Positions 1 through 8,818 of a stretch of DNA of 64,000 bases are shown piece after piece. Both the position numbers and the translations under genes were made by a program. Location of the stretch: positions 2,418,001 to 2,482,000 of the forward strand of contig LR134136.1 in NCBI GenBank assembly GCA_900635495.1, read 5' to 3'. The first letter of the stretch is position 1; each line of letters starts with the position of its first letter. The DNA comes from Atlantibacter hermannii (GTDB lineage Bacteria > Pseudomonadota > Gammaproteobacteria > Enterobacterales > Enterobacteriaceae). The notes beneath the pieces were generated by a model. The model made no database searches, was not told the DNA's origin, and was given only the letters and a program-made list of their open reading frames with translations.

Positions 1-78
1 GATCGCTGGCGCGCCGATAACCGCGCCATCTCGGTGACCGGTTTTCGTGAGCGGCTGGAAAAACTGGCATTGCAATGA
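1..78 (+). CDS. C-terminal end of an unidentified protein
   Basis: Open frame from the first base to a TGA at 76-78, giving 25 residues ending LEKLALQ. It enters from outside the window and is too short to assign to a family. It converges on mdtI, leaving a 66-base gap. Confidence 0.5.
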   Translation, partial: DRWRADNRAISVTGFRERLEKLALQ

Positions 79-144
79 TTGCCCGTGCGGGCGTGAAGTG
101 ATGCGTAAAGCGGTACGCCGCCCGGCGCGGGGCGGCGTGAATAA

Positions 145-474
145 TCAGGCCAGTTTGATCAGCACCATCCCCACCAGCAGCAGCGCCAGCCCCGCCCAAC
201 CCTTGCGGTTGAGGCGCTGGCCGAACAGGATCCAGCCCGCCGCGACGGTGGCGGCGATACCAAATCCGCCCCACAGCGCATAGGCCACAGAGAGCTCAAT
301 GCCTTTTACCGCCTGCCCGAGCGCGCTAAACGCGGCGAGCACCGCCAGCAGGGAGAACACCCCGCACAACGGACGGCGGAACCCGTCTGAGACTTTGAGG
401 AAAATATTAGCCAGAATTTCCAGCACGATCGCCATCATCAACCACACGCCGTGCATCCATTCAAACTGCGACAT
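145..474 (-). CDS. mdtI: Spermidine export protein MdtI (SMR family)
   Basis: A 109-residue four-helix small multidrug resistance protein of the inner membrane. With MdtJ it forms the heterodimeric spermidine exporter. The middle segment VAYALWGGFGIAA and the closing GLALLLVGMVLIKLA follow E. coli MdtI closely, and the length is identical. Its start lies 14 bases inside the 3' end of mdtJ, so the two are translationally coupled, as expected for subunits needed in equal amounts. Family assignment rests on remembered sequence similarity; the substrate is inferred from the family. Confidence 0.95.
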   Translation of the reverse strand: MSQFEWMHGVWLMMAIVLEILANIFLKVSDGFRRPLCGVFSLLAVLAAFSALGQAVKGIELSVAYALWGGFGIAATVAAGWILFGQRLNRKGWAGLALLLVGMVLIKLA

Positions 475-823
475 GGCGGTTCCCTCCCTGTGGCTTTTTC
501 ACTTTGCGCGTCCCGGATTTAATCAGTACGATACCGGCGACCAGGGTCGCTAACCCTGCGATTTTGAGTACCGACAGGCTTTCATCAAATAACCAGACGC
601 TGAATACCGTAATGATTAAAATACCGATGCCTTCCCATAAAGCATAGGCAACGCCGAGTGCGATGCGCTTAACGGAAAACGACAGGAAAATATAAGAGAG
701 GGTGATCATCGCCAGCATAAAAATAAACGCGCCGGTACTTCCGCTTTGGCTCGCCCATTTTAATGACAGCGTCCCGGTAATTTCAGCAATAATTGCCAGA
801 CCTAATAAAGCCCAGTAAAACAT
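461..823 (-). CDS. mdtJ: Spermidine export protein MdtJ (SMR family)
   Basis: A 120-residue SMR subunit with four hydrophobic helices. The conserved segment LGVAYALWEGIG carries the SMR helix pattern, and the tail IKSGTRKVKKPQ matches the charged C-terminal tail of E. coli MdtJ. A GGAG ribosome site precedes the ATG. It is first in the mdtJI operon and overlaps mdtI by 14 bases. The partner MdtI is required for spermidine excretion in E. coli. Confidence 0.95.
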   Translation of the reverse strand: MFYWALLGLAIIAEITGTLSLKWASQSGSTGAFIFMLAMITLSYIFLSFSVKRIALGVAYALWEGIGILIITVFSVWLFDESLSVLKIAGLATLVAGIVLIKSGTRKVKKPQGGNRHVAV

Positions 824-1294
824 GATTTTTCTCCTGCATGAGAAAATAGTTCGCCAGAGCTCGCCGCGACATCAGTTATCGCCAGGCAAACCCAGTAAAA
901 AAACGTACAGCGTGACTACGCAAGGCGCAGACGCCAGAGATCACATGCAGGGACTAAAGCGCGTTGCGCCAGTGTTGCTCACCAAACTGATGGCAGGAAA
1001 GGGATACATCGAAGGGGGATAACAATAACGTCCTGAACAGATTGTCCATAATTTTCCAACTTATCCGCGGTATTGCTTCTCTTCGTTGCGGATGAAAATT
1101 GTCCTCGGTAGTTAAACACGCCGAAATTAAACCACAGCCGTTGGGTTTACTCAATCCCTTTTCAATTCTTTACTGAGACTATCCTGAAGCCGTTATTTTT
1201 TAGCGGCAGATAAATTTTATTTTCTTTTTCCCGGTAGCCTGCTATTGGTAGCGGTCGACAATATTCACAACGATAACAAATAAAAGGAAGTAAT
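824..1294. other. Intergenic region between divergent mdtJ and ASCH gene
   Basis: About 470 bases with no convincing gene. It must hold the promoters of mdtJI (leftward) and of the ASCH-domain gene (rightward). I see no strong hairpin or recognisable operator, and the short frames within it lack ribosome sites and coding character. Confidence 0.5.
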
Positions 1295-1701
1295 ATGGCA
1301 TCCACCCTGCTCGCGCTACAACAACGTTACCCCCAGGCGATGGTCTGGGGATTTGGTGACTCGCCAGACATGGCGGACGAACTGGCCGCACTGGTGATCC
1401 GGGGCGAGAAACGCGCAAGCTGCGGCGCGCTGGCCTCCTATTACCACGAGCCAATGCTGCCCGGCAGCTATAACATCATTCTCAACGGCCGCGATGAACC
1501 TGTATGCGTGATCCGCACCATGGCGCTGCGGGTGGTCCGTTATTGCGATGTCACCGAGGCGCTGGCAAGCCTTGAAGGCGAAGGCGATCGCAGCCTCGCG
1601 TACTGGCAAGCTTCGCATCAGCGTTTTTTGAACGTGAAGGCACATGGGCGCCGGATATGGAACTGGTATTCGAGGAGTTTGAGCTGGTGGAAGTGGTGTA
1701 A
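1295..1701 (+). pseudogene. ASCH-domain protein, frame-disrupted near the C terminus
   Basis: Starts at ATG 1295 behind AAGGAAG. The first 110 residues carry ASCH features: the VWGFGDSP opening, GEKRASCGALASYY and EGDRSLAYWQASHQRF. The family then continues with a conserved acidic tail, but here the frame is lost at the T6 run 1624-1629. One added T restores FFEREGTWAPDMELVFEEF and a TAA at 1699-1701, giving a normal length of about 135 residues. ASCH proteins have a PUA-like fold; some are RNA-binding or act on modified cytidine, and the role here is unknown. Most likely a one-base sequencing error, though a real mutation cannot be excluded. Confidence 0.75.
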
Positions 1702-1713
1702 CGCCCGCCGGTT

Positions 1714-2130
1714 TCAGCGGCGAGCGCTTAACGCAGTGCGGATAACCCGTATTCGCGGATTAACGTTCCAGGGCGCGAAGAGCGGCGACGGTAGCGCATC
1801 CGGTGAAAACCAGGACCAGCCTTCGCACTTTTCCGGTTCGCAGCACCGGGGAACGCCTTCGGCGTCGCGGCTCACCATAAACAGGGTGACATAATGCTTG
1901 CCCACCTCGGGAAACACATCGCTGACGAACCGCCCCGCTTCCACGGTTGGCAGCGTCAGCCCGGTTTCTTCTTCGGTTTCCCGGCGCGCGCAGGCTTCCG
2001 GCGTTTCACCGTACTCAAGATGCCCACCCGGCGCGGACCAGGTTGCCGCGCCGTGGCTGCCTTTACGTCGTCCTAATAACAGTTTCCCGTCGCGAATAAT
2101 CAGAACCCCGACGCCGATTTTGGGTGACAT
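1714..2130 (-). CDS. NUDIX hydrolase
   Basis: A 138-residue protein with a complete Nudix box at residues 36-58 (G36, E42, R50-E51, E54-E55, G57), which binds the metal and hydrolyses a nucleoside diphosphate linked to another group. The N-terminal strand VGVLIIRDGKLLLGRRKG and APGGHLEYGE are typical of the MutT/NUDT15-like single-domain group. GGAG precedes the ATG. It converges on the ASCH gene and is divergent from eptA. The substrate cannot be told from the sequence; a housecleaning nucleotide pyrophosphatase is the default inference. Confidence 0.85.
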   Translation of the reverse strand: MSPKIGVGVLIIRDGKLLLGRRKGSHGAATWSAPGGHLEYGETPEACARRETEEETGLTLPTVEAGRFVSDVFPEVGKHYVTLFMVSRDAEGVPRCCEPEKCEGWSWFSPDALPSPLFAPWNVNPRIRVIRTALSARR

Positions 2131-2217
2131 ATTTGCTCCTGTCGTGCCTCTCCGTTGAGGACGGCACAGTAAAAGTTTTCTGCAGCCGGTTCAAGCGCCT
2201 TTCTGAACCTTAAGCAT

Positions 2218-2234
2218 CTTAAGGTTTTCCTAAT
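2218..2234 (+). promoter_or_regulatory. PmrA box upstream of eptA
   Basis: CTTAAGGTTTTCCTAAT fits the PmrA half-site pattern YTTAAK-N5-YTTAAK with one mismatch. A further CTTAAG lies just upstream. It sits 47 bases before the eptA ATG, where PmrA activates its own operon in Salmonella and E. coli. Confidence 0.6.
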
Positions 2235-2281
2235 TTTACTTTGGCATCCTCCGCACATTATTGATGACAGGACGCCCTGCT

Positions 2282-3912
2282 ATGTCGTTTCCACGCCTTA
2301 AAAGACCGACGCTCAGTCGGACCCAGTATTTATGTTTGTTCTCTGCCTATATCTCGCTGTGCCTGAATCTGGCTTTTTATCATCAGGTACTTAGCGTTTT
2401 CCCGCTTAATACGCTGCGCAATATCATGGTGTTTATTACCATGCCGGTGGTGATTTTTTGCGTCATCAATAGCCTGGCCAGTCTGGCTTCGCTGGTGAAG
2501 CTGGACCGGCTGGTGATTGCGCTGCTGATCCTGCTGAGTGCGTCGGCGCAATATTTTATCCTCACCTACGGCATCGTGATGGATCGATCAATGATCGCCA
2601 ACATGCTGGATACCACCGCCTCGGAAACTTTCGCTCTGTTGACGCCGCAAATGCGCTGGCGCTGGTGTTTTCCGGTGTGCTGATGCGATGCTGGCGTTGT
2701 GGTCGGGTGAAAGACGCCTCCTCATGGCGCCGCTTTTTCCCATCGCTTGCTCAGCGTAATCGCCTGCGTCGCGGTGGTGCTGGTAGTCGCGGCTCTGTTT
2801 TATAAAGATTACGCCTCGTTATTTCGCAATAACAAAGAGCTGGTGAAAGCCATCAATCCCTCCAATACCATTGCCGCCAGTTGGTCATGGTACGTGCATA
2901 ACCGTGACGATAATTTGCCACTGGTGAAAATCGGCGAAGACGCCCGACAAAACCCGCTGATGCGCCAGGGTAAAAAGAACCTCACTATTGTTATCGTCGG
3001 GGAAACCTCCCGTGCGGATGACTTTTCGCTGGGCGGCTACGGGCGACCCACCAACCCGCAGTTGGCGCAACAGAACGTGGTCTATTTCCCGCATACCACC
3101 TCCTGCGGCACCGCCACCGCCATTTCCGTGCCGTGTATGTTCTCTAATATGCCGCGCGCCCACTATGACGAAGGTCTGGCGCATCATCAGGAAGGCGTAC
3201 TGGATATCATTCAGCGGCAGGCATTCAGGTTTTGTGGAATGAGAATGACGGCGGCTGCAAAGGCGCATGTGACCGCGTTCCCCATCAGGATATGACGGCG
3301 CTTAACCTGCCTGGACAGTGTATCGATGGCGAATGTTACGATGACGTGCTGTTCCACGGCATCGATGAATACATCAACAAACTCAACGGCGACGGCATGA
3401 TTGTGTTGCATACCATCGGTAGCCACGGCCCGACGTATTACAATCGCTATCCGCCGCAGTTCCGCAAATTCACGCCGACCTGCGACACCAATCAGATCCA
3501 GACCTGCACGGCGGAACAACTGACCAATACCTATGACAACACCATCCTGTACGTTGACCATATCGTGTCAAAAGCCATTGATATCCTGAAGGCCAATCAG
3601 GACAACTTCACCACCAGCCTGGTTTATCTTTCTGACCATGGTGAATCGCTGGGTGAAGACGGCGTTTATTTGCATGGGTTGCCGTACCGCATCGCGCCGG
3701 AAAGCCAAAAACATGTCCCGATGCTGTTATGGTTATCCGATGACTATCAAAAACGCTATTCTGTGGATCGGGCCTGCCTGAATAAACGCGCCGCGCTGGA
3801 TGCGTCGCAGGATAATCTGTTTTCCACGTTGCTGGGGCTGACGGGTACGCAAACCCGTGAGTACATTTCGTCTGACGATCTTATTGCGGCTTGCAGAGGG
3901 GCAACGCGATGA
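2282..3912 (+). pseudogene. eptA: Lipid A phosphoethanolamine transferase EptA, frame-disrupted
   Basis: Transfers phosphoethanolamine from phosphatidylethanolamine to lipid A phosphate in the periplasm, giving polymyxin resistance. The N-terminal membrane helices run to about residue 125. The sulfatase-fold catalytic part includes VGETSR (nucleophile Thr), TSCGTATAISVPCMFS, NDGGCKGACDRVPHQ and LSDHGESLGE, all matching EptA. ATG 2282 is preferred because AGGA precedes it. Frame is lost in two places: a cluster of four small indels between about 2652 and 2742, and loss of one G near 3225 in QRAGIQVLW. With these corrected the protein is about 543 residues. The TGA overlaps the pmrA ATG, as in the normal eptA-pmrA-pmrB operon. 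Confidence 0.85.
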
Positions 3913-4590
3913 AAATATTAGTTGTGGAAGATGACGCCCTGCTGCTTCAGGGACTGGTGATGGCCCTGCAGGGTGAAGGTTACGCCTGTGATGGCGTTTC
4001 CACCGCACACGCGGCGGAAGCCAGTTTGCAGGCCGGACAATACAGTCTGCTCATACTCGATCTGGGCCTGCCCGATGATGATGGCCTGCACGTCTTATTA
4101 CGTCTGCGTCGCCAGAAAATCATGCTGCCGGTGCTGATCCTGACGGCGCGCGACACGGTAAACGAACGGATTATCGGGCTTGATGCCGGTGCCGATGATT
4201 ATCTGGTCAAGCCTTTCGCCCTCGACGAGCTGCTGGCGCGCATTCGCGCGCTGATCCGCCGCCACGCCAATCAGGCTGATAACCTGTTGACGGTGGGCAA
4301 TATCACGCTGGATATGACCCACCGGCAGGCCCGGCTTGGACGGCATACAGGTGGAACTCACGCCCAAAGAGTACGCCATCTTGTGCCGTTTAATGCTTAA
4401 GGCTGGTCAGCCGGTTCACCGCGAAATTCTCTACAACGACATTTATAACTGGGATAACGAGCCGTCCACCAATACGCTGGAAGTGCACATTCATAACCTG
4501 CGCGACAAAATTGGCAAAGGCGCAATTCGCACTGTGCGCGGCTTTGGCTACGCGCTCATCAAACCGGGCGAGGACAGCGAATCACTATGA
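3909..4590 (+). pseudogene. pmrA: Response regulator PmrA/BasR, frame-disrupted
   Basis: OmpR-family regulator that activates lipid A modification genes in response to ferric iron, mild acid and antimicrobial peptides. The receiver domain has the phosphoacceptor D51 in LILDLGLPDDDG and the conserved lysine in LVKPFALDEL. The DNA-binding winged helix has ELTPKEYAIL and RTVRGFGYAL. One extra G near 4338-4339 shifts the frame between the two domains; deleting it reads RQARLDGIQVELTPKEY and gives about 226 residues. It overlaps eptA (ATGA) and pmrB (4 bases). Base-calling error is the simplest explanation. Confidence 0.85.
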
Positions 4591-5663
4591 GGGCACTCCT
4601 GACGCACCTGCACCATCGCCGTACGCTGCGGTTTCGACTGCTGGTGGCAATTGGCCTGATCCTGGTCGTGTGCCAGGCCATCAGCGTGGTGTGGCTGTGG
4701 CACGAAAGCAAAGAGCAGATCCTGTTTCTGGTTGATGAAGCGCTGCACAACAGCAATAACCAAAAGCATATTGAGAAAGAGATCCTCGAAGCAGTGGTCA
4801 GCCTGGCGTTGCCGAGCCTGGTCATGATTTCGCTGGCGCTGCTGCTCTGCTTTCAGGCGGTGAAATGGATCACCCGGCCTTTGCTGGAGCTACAGCACCA
4901 TCTCGACAGCCGTTCCGAGACCAATCTTGAGCCGATCAGCTACACCAGCTCAGTGCGGGAAATCGACGCGGTTACCCATGCCATTAACCACCTGGTTTCG
5001 CGCTTAACCGTCACGCTTGAGCGCGAGCGCTTATTCACAGCGGACGTGGCCCATGAACTGCGTACCCCGCTGGCCGGACTCCGGCTGCACCTTGAACTCA
5101 TCGAAAAGGCACATCAGGTGGATGTTAAACCGTTAATTCAGCGTCTTGACCAGATGACGCAAAGTGTGTCTCAACTGCTGCAACTGGCGCGTGTTGGCCA
5201 ATCTTTCGCGTCCGGCGATTATCAGCAGGTGCCCCTCGTCGCCGAGGTGATCGAGCCCATGCGCGCCGAATTTGAGCTGATGCTCCAGACGCGTCAGCAA
5301 CACCTGACGGTGATTGCGCCGCAGGATGCCACCGTGCGCGGCGACGCGACGTTGTTACGGGCGTTGCTGCGCAATCTGGTGGAGAATGCGCACCGCTACA
5401 GCCCGGAAGCGACCACAATCTTTATCCGCGTCGATGCCGCGCCCTCCCCGCTGCTTACCGTGGAAGATGAAGGCCCGGGCATTGATGAAAACAAAAGCGG
5501 CGAGCTGAGCAAAGCGTTTGTGCGGATGGATCGCCGCTACGGCGGCATCGGGCTGGGATTAAGCATTGTGACGCGCATCGTGCAACTGCATCAGGCCCAG
5601 TTCATTCTCGACAATCGCGTCCCCGGACCGGGATGCCGTGCGCGGGTACGGTTTAACGACTGA
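4587..5663 (+). CDS. pmrB: Sensor histidine kinase PmrB/BasS
   Basis: A 358-residue inner-membrane kinase that phosphorylates PmrA. Two transmembrane helices (about residues 16-36 and 66-88) flank a short periplasmic loop with a glutamate-rich stretch (HIEKEILEA), the region that senses ferric iron in the family. The H-box DVAHELRTPLAGLR places the phosphorylated histidine at H156. N-box RNLVENAHRYS, G1 EDEGPGID and G2 GGIGLGLSIV are all present, so the ATPase domain looks intact. The start overlaps the pmrA stop by four bases. This is the only member of its operon without a frame lesion. Confidence 0.95.
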   Translation: MRALLTHLHHRRTLRFRLLVAIGLILVVCQAISVVWLWHESKEQILFLVDEALHNSNNQKHIEKEILEAVVSLALPSLVMISLALLLCFQAVKWITRPLLELQHHLDSRSETNLEPISYTSSVREIDAVTHAINHLVSRLTVTLERERLFTADVAHELRTPLAGLRLHLELIEKAHQVDVKPLIQRLDQMTQSVSQLLQLARVGQSFASGDYQQVPLVAEVIEPMRAEFELMLQTRQQHLTVIAPQDATVRGDATLLRALLRNLVENAHRYSPEATTIFIRVDAAPSPLLTVEDEGPGIDENKSGELSKAFVRMDRRYGGIGLGLSIVTRIVQLHQAQFILDNRVPGPGCRARVRFND

Positions 5664-5837
5664 CGGACGCGCCAGACGCATTTTGCGATAGCAGTGTCTT
5701 TCGCCCGCGCCTGGGAAATCAGGCGTCGGGACCCGCCTCCGGGTTTTGGCGCTACATCCGCAGACGCCCACCTCTGACATAAAGCGCATCGTCACTTCGC
5801 CGGAAGCTGTGTACAGCCATTGCATTTCGTCTTCCCG

Positions 5838-5879
5838 CAAAACGCCACGTCTGATGGCTCCGGGCCGTCAGGCGTGGCA
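5838..5879 (-). terminator. Rho-independent terminator of the flavohaemoglobin gene
   Basis: Arms at about 5843-5854 and 5868-5879 form an 11-bp stem with one G-U pair. On the minus strand the stem is followed by TTTT. It lies 32 bases past the flavohaemoglobin stop. Confidence 0.6.
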
Positions 5880-5910
5880 AAAATGCGTGCTCACGACTTA
5901 ATACAGAGAT

Positions 5911-7176
5911 TCAGACACCCACGCCTCCGGTACCGAACGCCTCGCTGTGGATGCGCTCTTTAGCGATACCCCGTTCCAGAAGCGCACGATACTGTTCATG
6001 CATAAACGGGACCGGCCCACACAGGTAGTAGTCCGCGTCGGCTGGGAGATACTCTGCCGGCACGGCGTTAAGGTCGAGTCGACCATGCAGATGGTAATCT
6101 TTCCCGTGCACCTCGTTTTCTTTCACCTGCTCATAAGCAATAAATATCTGCAGGTTGTTGTTCTGGTCAGCCAGGGTCGAGAGCTCCTGACGCAGTGCGT
6201 GAACGTCAGAACTGCGGGCGGCATGCAGGAAAAAGATCTGCTTTTTGTCCGGCGCGGGTGTTCCTGCGCCCTGTGCCAGACGGCTGTTTGGGTCAGCCGT
6301 TTCTGCCAGCAGATGGTGGGTCATGGACATCATGGGTGTCAGGCCGACGCCCGCGCTGATAAGCACATTGTCCACATTTGGGTTTAATAAAAAGAAATTG
6401 CCCGCCGGTGCGCTGAGCTCCACCGTATCGCCTTCACTGACTGCATTATGCAGGGTCGATGAGACGTAACCCGGATCCTGACCCTCGGCACGCGGATCTT
6501 CGCGCTTCACCGAGATGCGCAGATAGTCCGCACCCGGCTGGCTGGACAGGCTGTACTGGCGCGGCTGTTTCAGGTTCAGTTCGGGGACGAAAACGCGTAA
6601 TGTCACGTACTGCCCGGGTTTGTAATCCGGTAACGCCTGCCCGTCTTCCGGCTTCAGGTAGAAAGACGTGATTTCCTCACTTTCTTTCATTTTCCGGCTG
6701 ACGGTAAACGCGCGCCAGCCCAGCCAGCTACCGGGGGTGCTCTGGTGTTCATCGTAAAGCTTTTTCTCGGCCGCGATAAAAATACCGGCCAGATCCTGAT
6801 AGGCTGCTTCCCATGCACCGATCAGCGGATCCTCCATCGGAACGGAGAGCACCTCACTAATGGAATGGAGTAAATTCTCGCCAACAATGTTGTAGTCCGG
6901 GGCTTTAATATTCAGACTGACATGTTTGTGGACAATCAACTCAATTACCGGTGCCAGTACACCCGGATCGTCGATATTTTCCGCATAGGCCAGTACCGCG
7001 CCTGCCAGCGCTTTTGCCTGTGCGCCACTGCGCTGATGCCCCATATTAAATACTTCTTTTAAATGGGGATTATTACGCAACATACGCTTATAGAAATAAT
7101 CCGTTAACGCAACGCCACTTTCTTTCAGTACCGGGACGGTATCCTTAACAAGTTGTTTTTGCTCTTCAGTTAACAT
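5911..7176 (-). CDS. Flavohaemoglobin, nitric oxide dioxygenase (Hmp paralogue)
   Basis: A 421-residue cytosolic enzyme oxidising NO to nitrate with O2 and NAD(P)H. The globin domain has distal-pocket Y29, proximal haem ligand H85 (HKHVSLNIK) and PDYNIVGENLL. The reductase half has YKPGQYVTL and RQYSLSS for FAD, and SAGVGLTPMMSM and LCGPVPFM for NAD(P). It differs widely from E. coli Hmp and is about 25 residues longer, with an insert after HHLLAETAD (NSRLAQGAGTPAPDKK) inside the NAD domain. It is therefore probably a second, laterally acquired copy rather than hmp itself. A palindrome 35 bases upstream may be its operator. Confidence 0.9.
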   Translation of the reverse strand: MLTEEQKQLVKDTVPVLKESGVALTDYFYKRMLRNNPHLKEVFNMGHQRSGAQAKALAGAVLAYAENIDDPGVLAPVIELIVHKHVSLNIKAPDYNIVGENLLHSISEVLSVPMEDPLIGAWEAAYQDLAGIFIAAEKKLYDEHQSTPGSWLGWRAFTVSRKMKESEEITSFYLKPEDGQALPDYKPGQYVTLRVFVPELNLKQPRQYSLSSQPGADYLRISVKREDPRAEGQDPGYVSSTLHNAVSEGDTVELSAPAGNFFLLNPNVDNVLISAGVGLTPMMSMTHHLLAETADPNSRLAQGAGTPAPDKKQIFFLHAARSSDVHALRQELSTLADQNNNLQIFIAYEQVKENEVHGKDYHLHGRLDLNAVPAEYLPADADYYLCGPVPFMHEQYRALLERGIAKERIHSEAFGTGGVGV

Positions 7177-7210
7177 TGGCTGCTCCGCAGTAAAAATTTC
7201 AGGGAATCGT

Positions 7211-7230
7211 TATTCTTCACAATAAGAATA
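7211..7230. promoter_or_regulatory. Candidate operator palindrome before the flavohaemoglobin gene
   Basis: TATTCTT and AAGAATA form a perfect 7-bp inverted repeat around CACAAT, 35 bases upstream of the start codon. It does not match the NsrR (ATGCAT-type) or NorR (GTCA-N3-TGAC) patterns, so the binding protein is unknown. Confidence 0.35.
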
Positions 7231-7749
7231 AACCATATACAGCGGTTTTACCCGGCGATTGCCGCTGCCTGTACCCGCTCTATGATCACAGCCCTAATGC
7301 ACTGATGAAAATATATTTACGCATTATCACGCGCCGAAACCGATCAAGCCTTGCGGATAACTCTTCACGCTTAATCAATAATATTCATTAATTTATAAGT
7401 GACTGATTATCAAATCATTAATATTCTCCTCAGCTAATGAAATCGCAACCAAGGAAACGGCAGAAAAATCGGTGAAAGGGATTGCTTAGAATAATTTTTG
7501 CGCCAAAACCTAACTCTATTTAAGTACTCATAAATAGTACGCCAGAGGTTTGCGTGATGAATATAATGCGATTGATGGCTTATTTTCCGGCGATGCAAAT
7601 CTGCTTATCCCGGGATATCCCGACTTCGCCTCGCTTATTATACCCTCCCCCTTTACTGTATATCGGCGTTCACGGTATTGATCTGCTTAATCTGGCCTGA
7701 AATTATTCATCCAGATGTTATGCAAAGAAATATGCTGAAACAGAAGAAC

Positions 7750-7838
7750 TGATTCACGGTAAGACTTTCATCAGGATGCTTTTACTGCGCCAGCCCCCTT
7801 CCATGCGCATTTTATATTTTTAAATTCACCGTGAATCA
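7750..7838. repeat. 11-bp inverted repeat flanking 67 bases
   Basis: TGATTCACGGT at 7750-7760 is repeated as its exact complement ACCGTGAATCA at 7828-7838. The right copy also forms a small palindrome TTCACCGTGAA. No coding sequence lies between. It could be a pair of regulator sites or the remains of a small mobile element. Confidence 0.4.
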
Positions 7839-7953
7839 AACAGGATTAAGGCAGCCTGACGCACATTCACCCCCCCTTTCGCTGCGCACGGCGGAGATCC
7901 AGAGAGGAAGACCCTCTCTGTTTCCTCACGCGTCATATCTTCACCCGGAGCAA

Positions 7954-8724
7954 TCATTCAGAAAAAGGAGAACGATGCTGTGCCTCTTTGAGAAATTGCA
8001 CCGCATCTTCACCTGCAGCGGTGTACAGCGGAGTGTTTTCATTAATAGCCGCGGCAAAAATCGCTTCCGCCACATCTTCCGCGTACGTCACTGGCGCGTG
8101 AGCATCGCCAGCTCTCTGGATAAACCCATTCACCAGTGCGCCATAGTCAGGATTGTCCCGACCGCCGAAATAAGCCTGGGCATTTTCGCCAAACTTCGTT
8201 TCGGGCGAGCGCCCCGGTAACACCACATGGACACGGATCCCAAATGGCCTGACTTCGATGGCCAGTGACTCGCTCCATGCATTCAGCGCCGCTTTACTGG
8301 CGCGATAAAGTCCAATCAGCGGCACCGCTTTGGTGGTCACAGACGAAGAAACATTGATGATCACCCCTGATTTTTTCTCCCTCATTAATGGGAGAAATGC
8401 CTGCGTTAATGACAGCGTGCCCAGGACATTGGTGTTCATTAATTGCTGCGCGGTTGTCAGGGGAGTGAGTTCAACAGGCACGGCAGCGCCAAGACCGGCA
8501 TTATTGACCAGCAGATCAATCGCACCGGCCTTTGTCACCACATCAGCAATGCTGGCCTCAGACGTGATATCCAGCGGCAATATCATTAATTTGTCTCTTT
8601 CAGGAAACAGCGTCGCATCAGGCGTCCTCATTGTGGCAATCACGTTCCAGCCTTTGGCTAAAAAAAGTTTGGCTGTTTCCAGCCCAAAACCTGAAGAACA
8701 TCCGGTAATCAGTGCAGTCGACAT
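7954..8724 (-). CDS. Classical SDR-family oxidoreductase
   Basis: A 256-residue NAD(P)-dependent short-chain dehydrogenase. The cofactor motif TGCSSGFG is at residues 7-14, NNAG at 74-77, and the catalytic set is S127, Y140 and K144 in YRASK. R33 after the second strand suggests a preference for NADP(H). It is divergent from a cupin/AraC regulator gene 94 bases away, the usual arrangement for a regulator and its target. The substrate is unknown. Confidence 0.9.
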   Translation of the reverse strand: MSTALITGCSSGFGLETAKLFLAKGWNVIATMRTPDATLFPERDKLMILPLDITSEASIADVVTKAGAIDLLVNNAGLGAAVPVELTPLTTAQQLMNTNVLGTLSLTQAFLPLMREKKSGVIINVSSSVTTKAVPLIGLYRASKAALNAWSESLAIEVRPFGIRVHVVLPGRSPETKFGENAQAYFGGRDNPDYGALVNGFIQRAGDAHAPVTYAEDVAEAIFAAAINENTPLYTAAGEDAVQFLKEAQHRSPFSE

Positions 8725-8818
8725 GGTTAATCCTCGTTATTGGTCAGAGCTGCAATCATAGTTATTCAGGCGTGGACAATATATAATCAAAAATCCACTT
8801 TTATTGAGAGAGAGTCCA

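Larger units (their letters stand above)
7177..7953. other. AT-rich gene-poor region upstream of the flavohaemoglobin gene
   Basis: Nearly 780 bases, much more AT-rich than the flanks. It contains the candidate operator at 7211-7230. A short plus-strand frame starts at about 7557 (AYFPAMQICLSRDIPTSP, about 47 codons) and resembles no family I know. There is also an inverted repeat at 7750-7760 / 7828-7838. No other gene is supportable. It looks like the junction of an acquired segment. Confidence 0.45.

Noticed and set aside
7154..7300. NsrR or NorR site upstream of the flavohaemoglobin gene
   Set aside because: No ATGCAT-type dyad and no GTCA-N3-TGAC; the only dyad is TATTCTT-N6-AAGAATA, reported as unknown.
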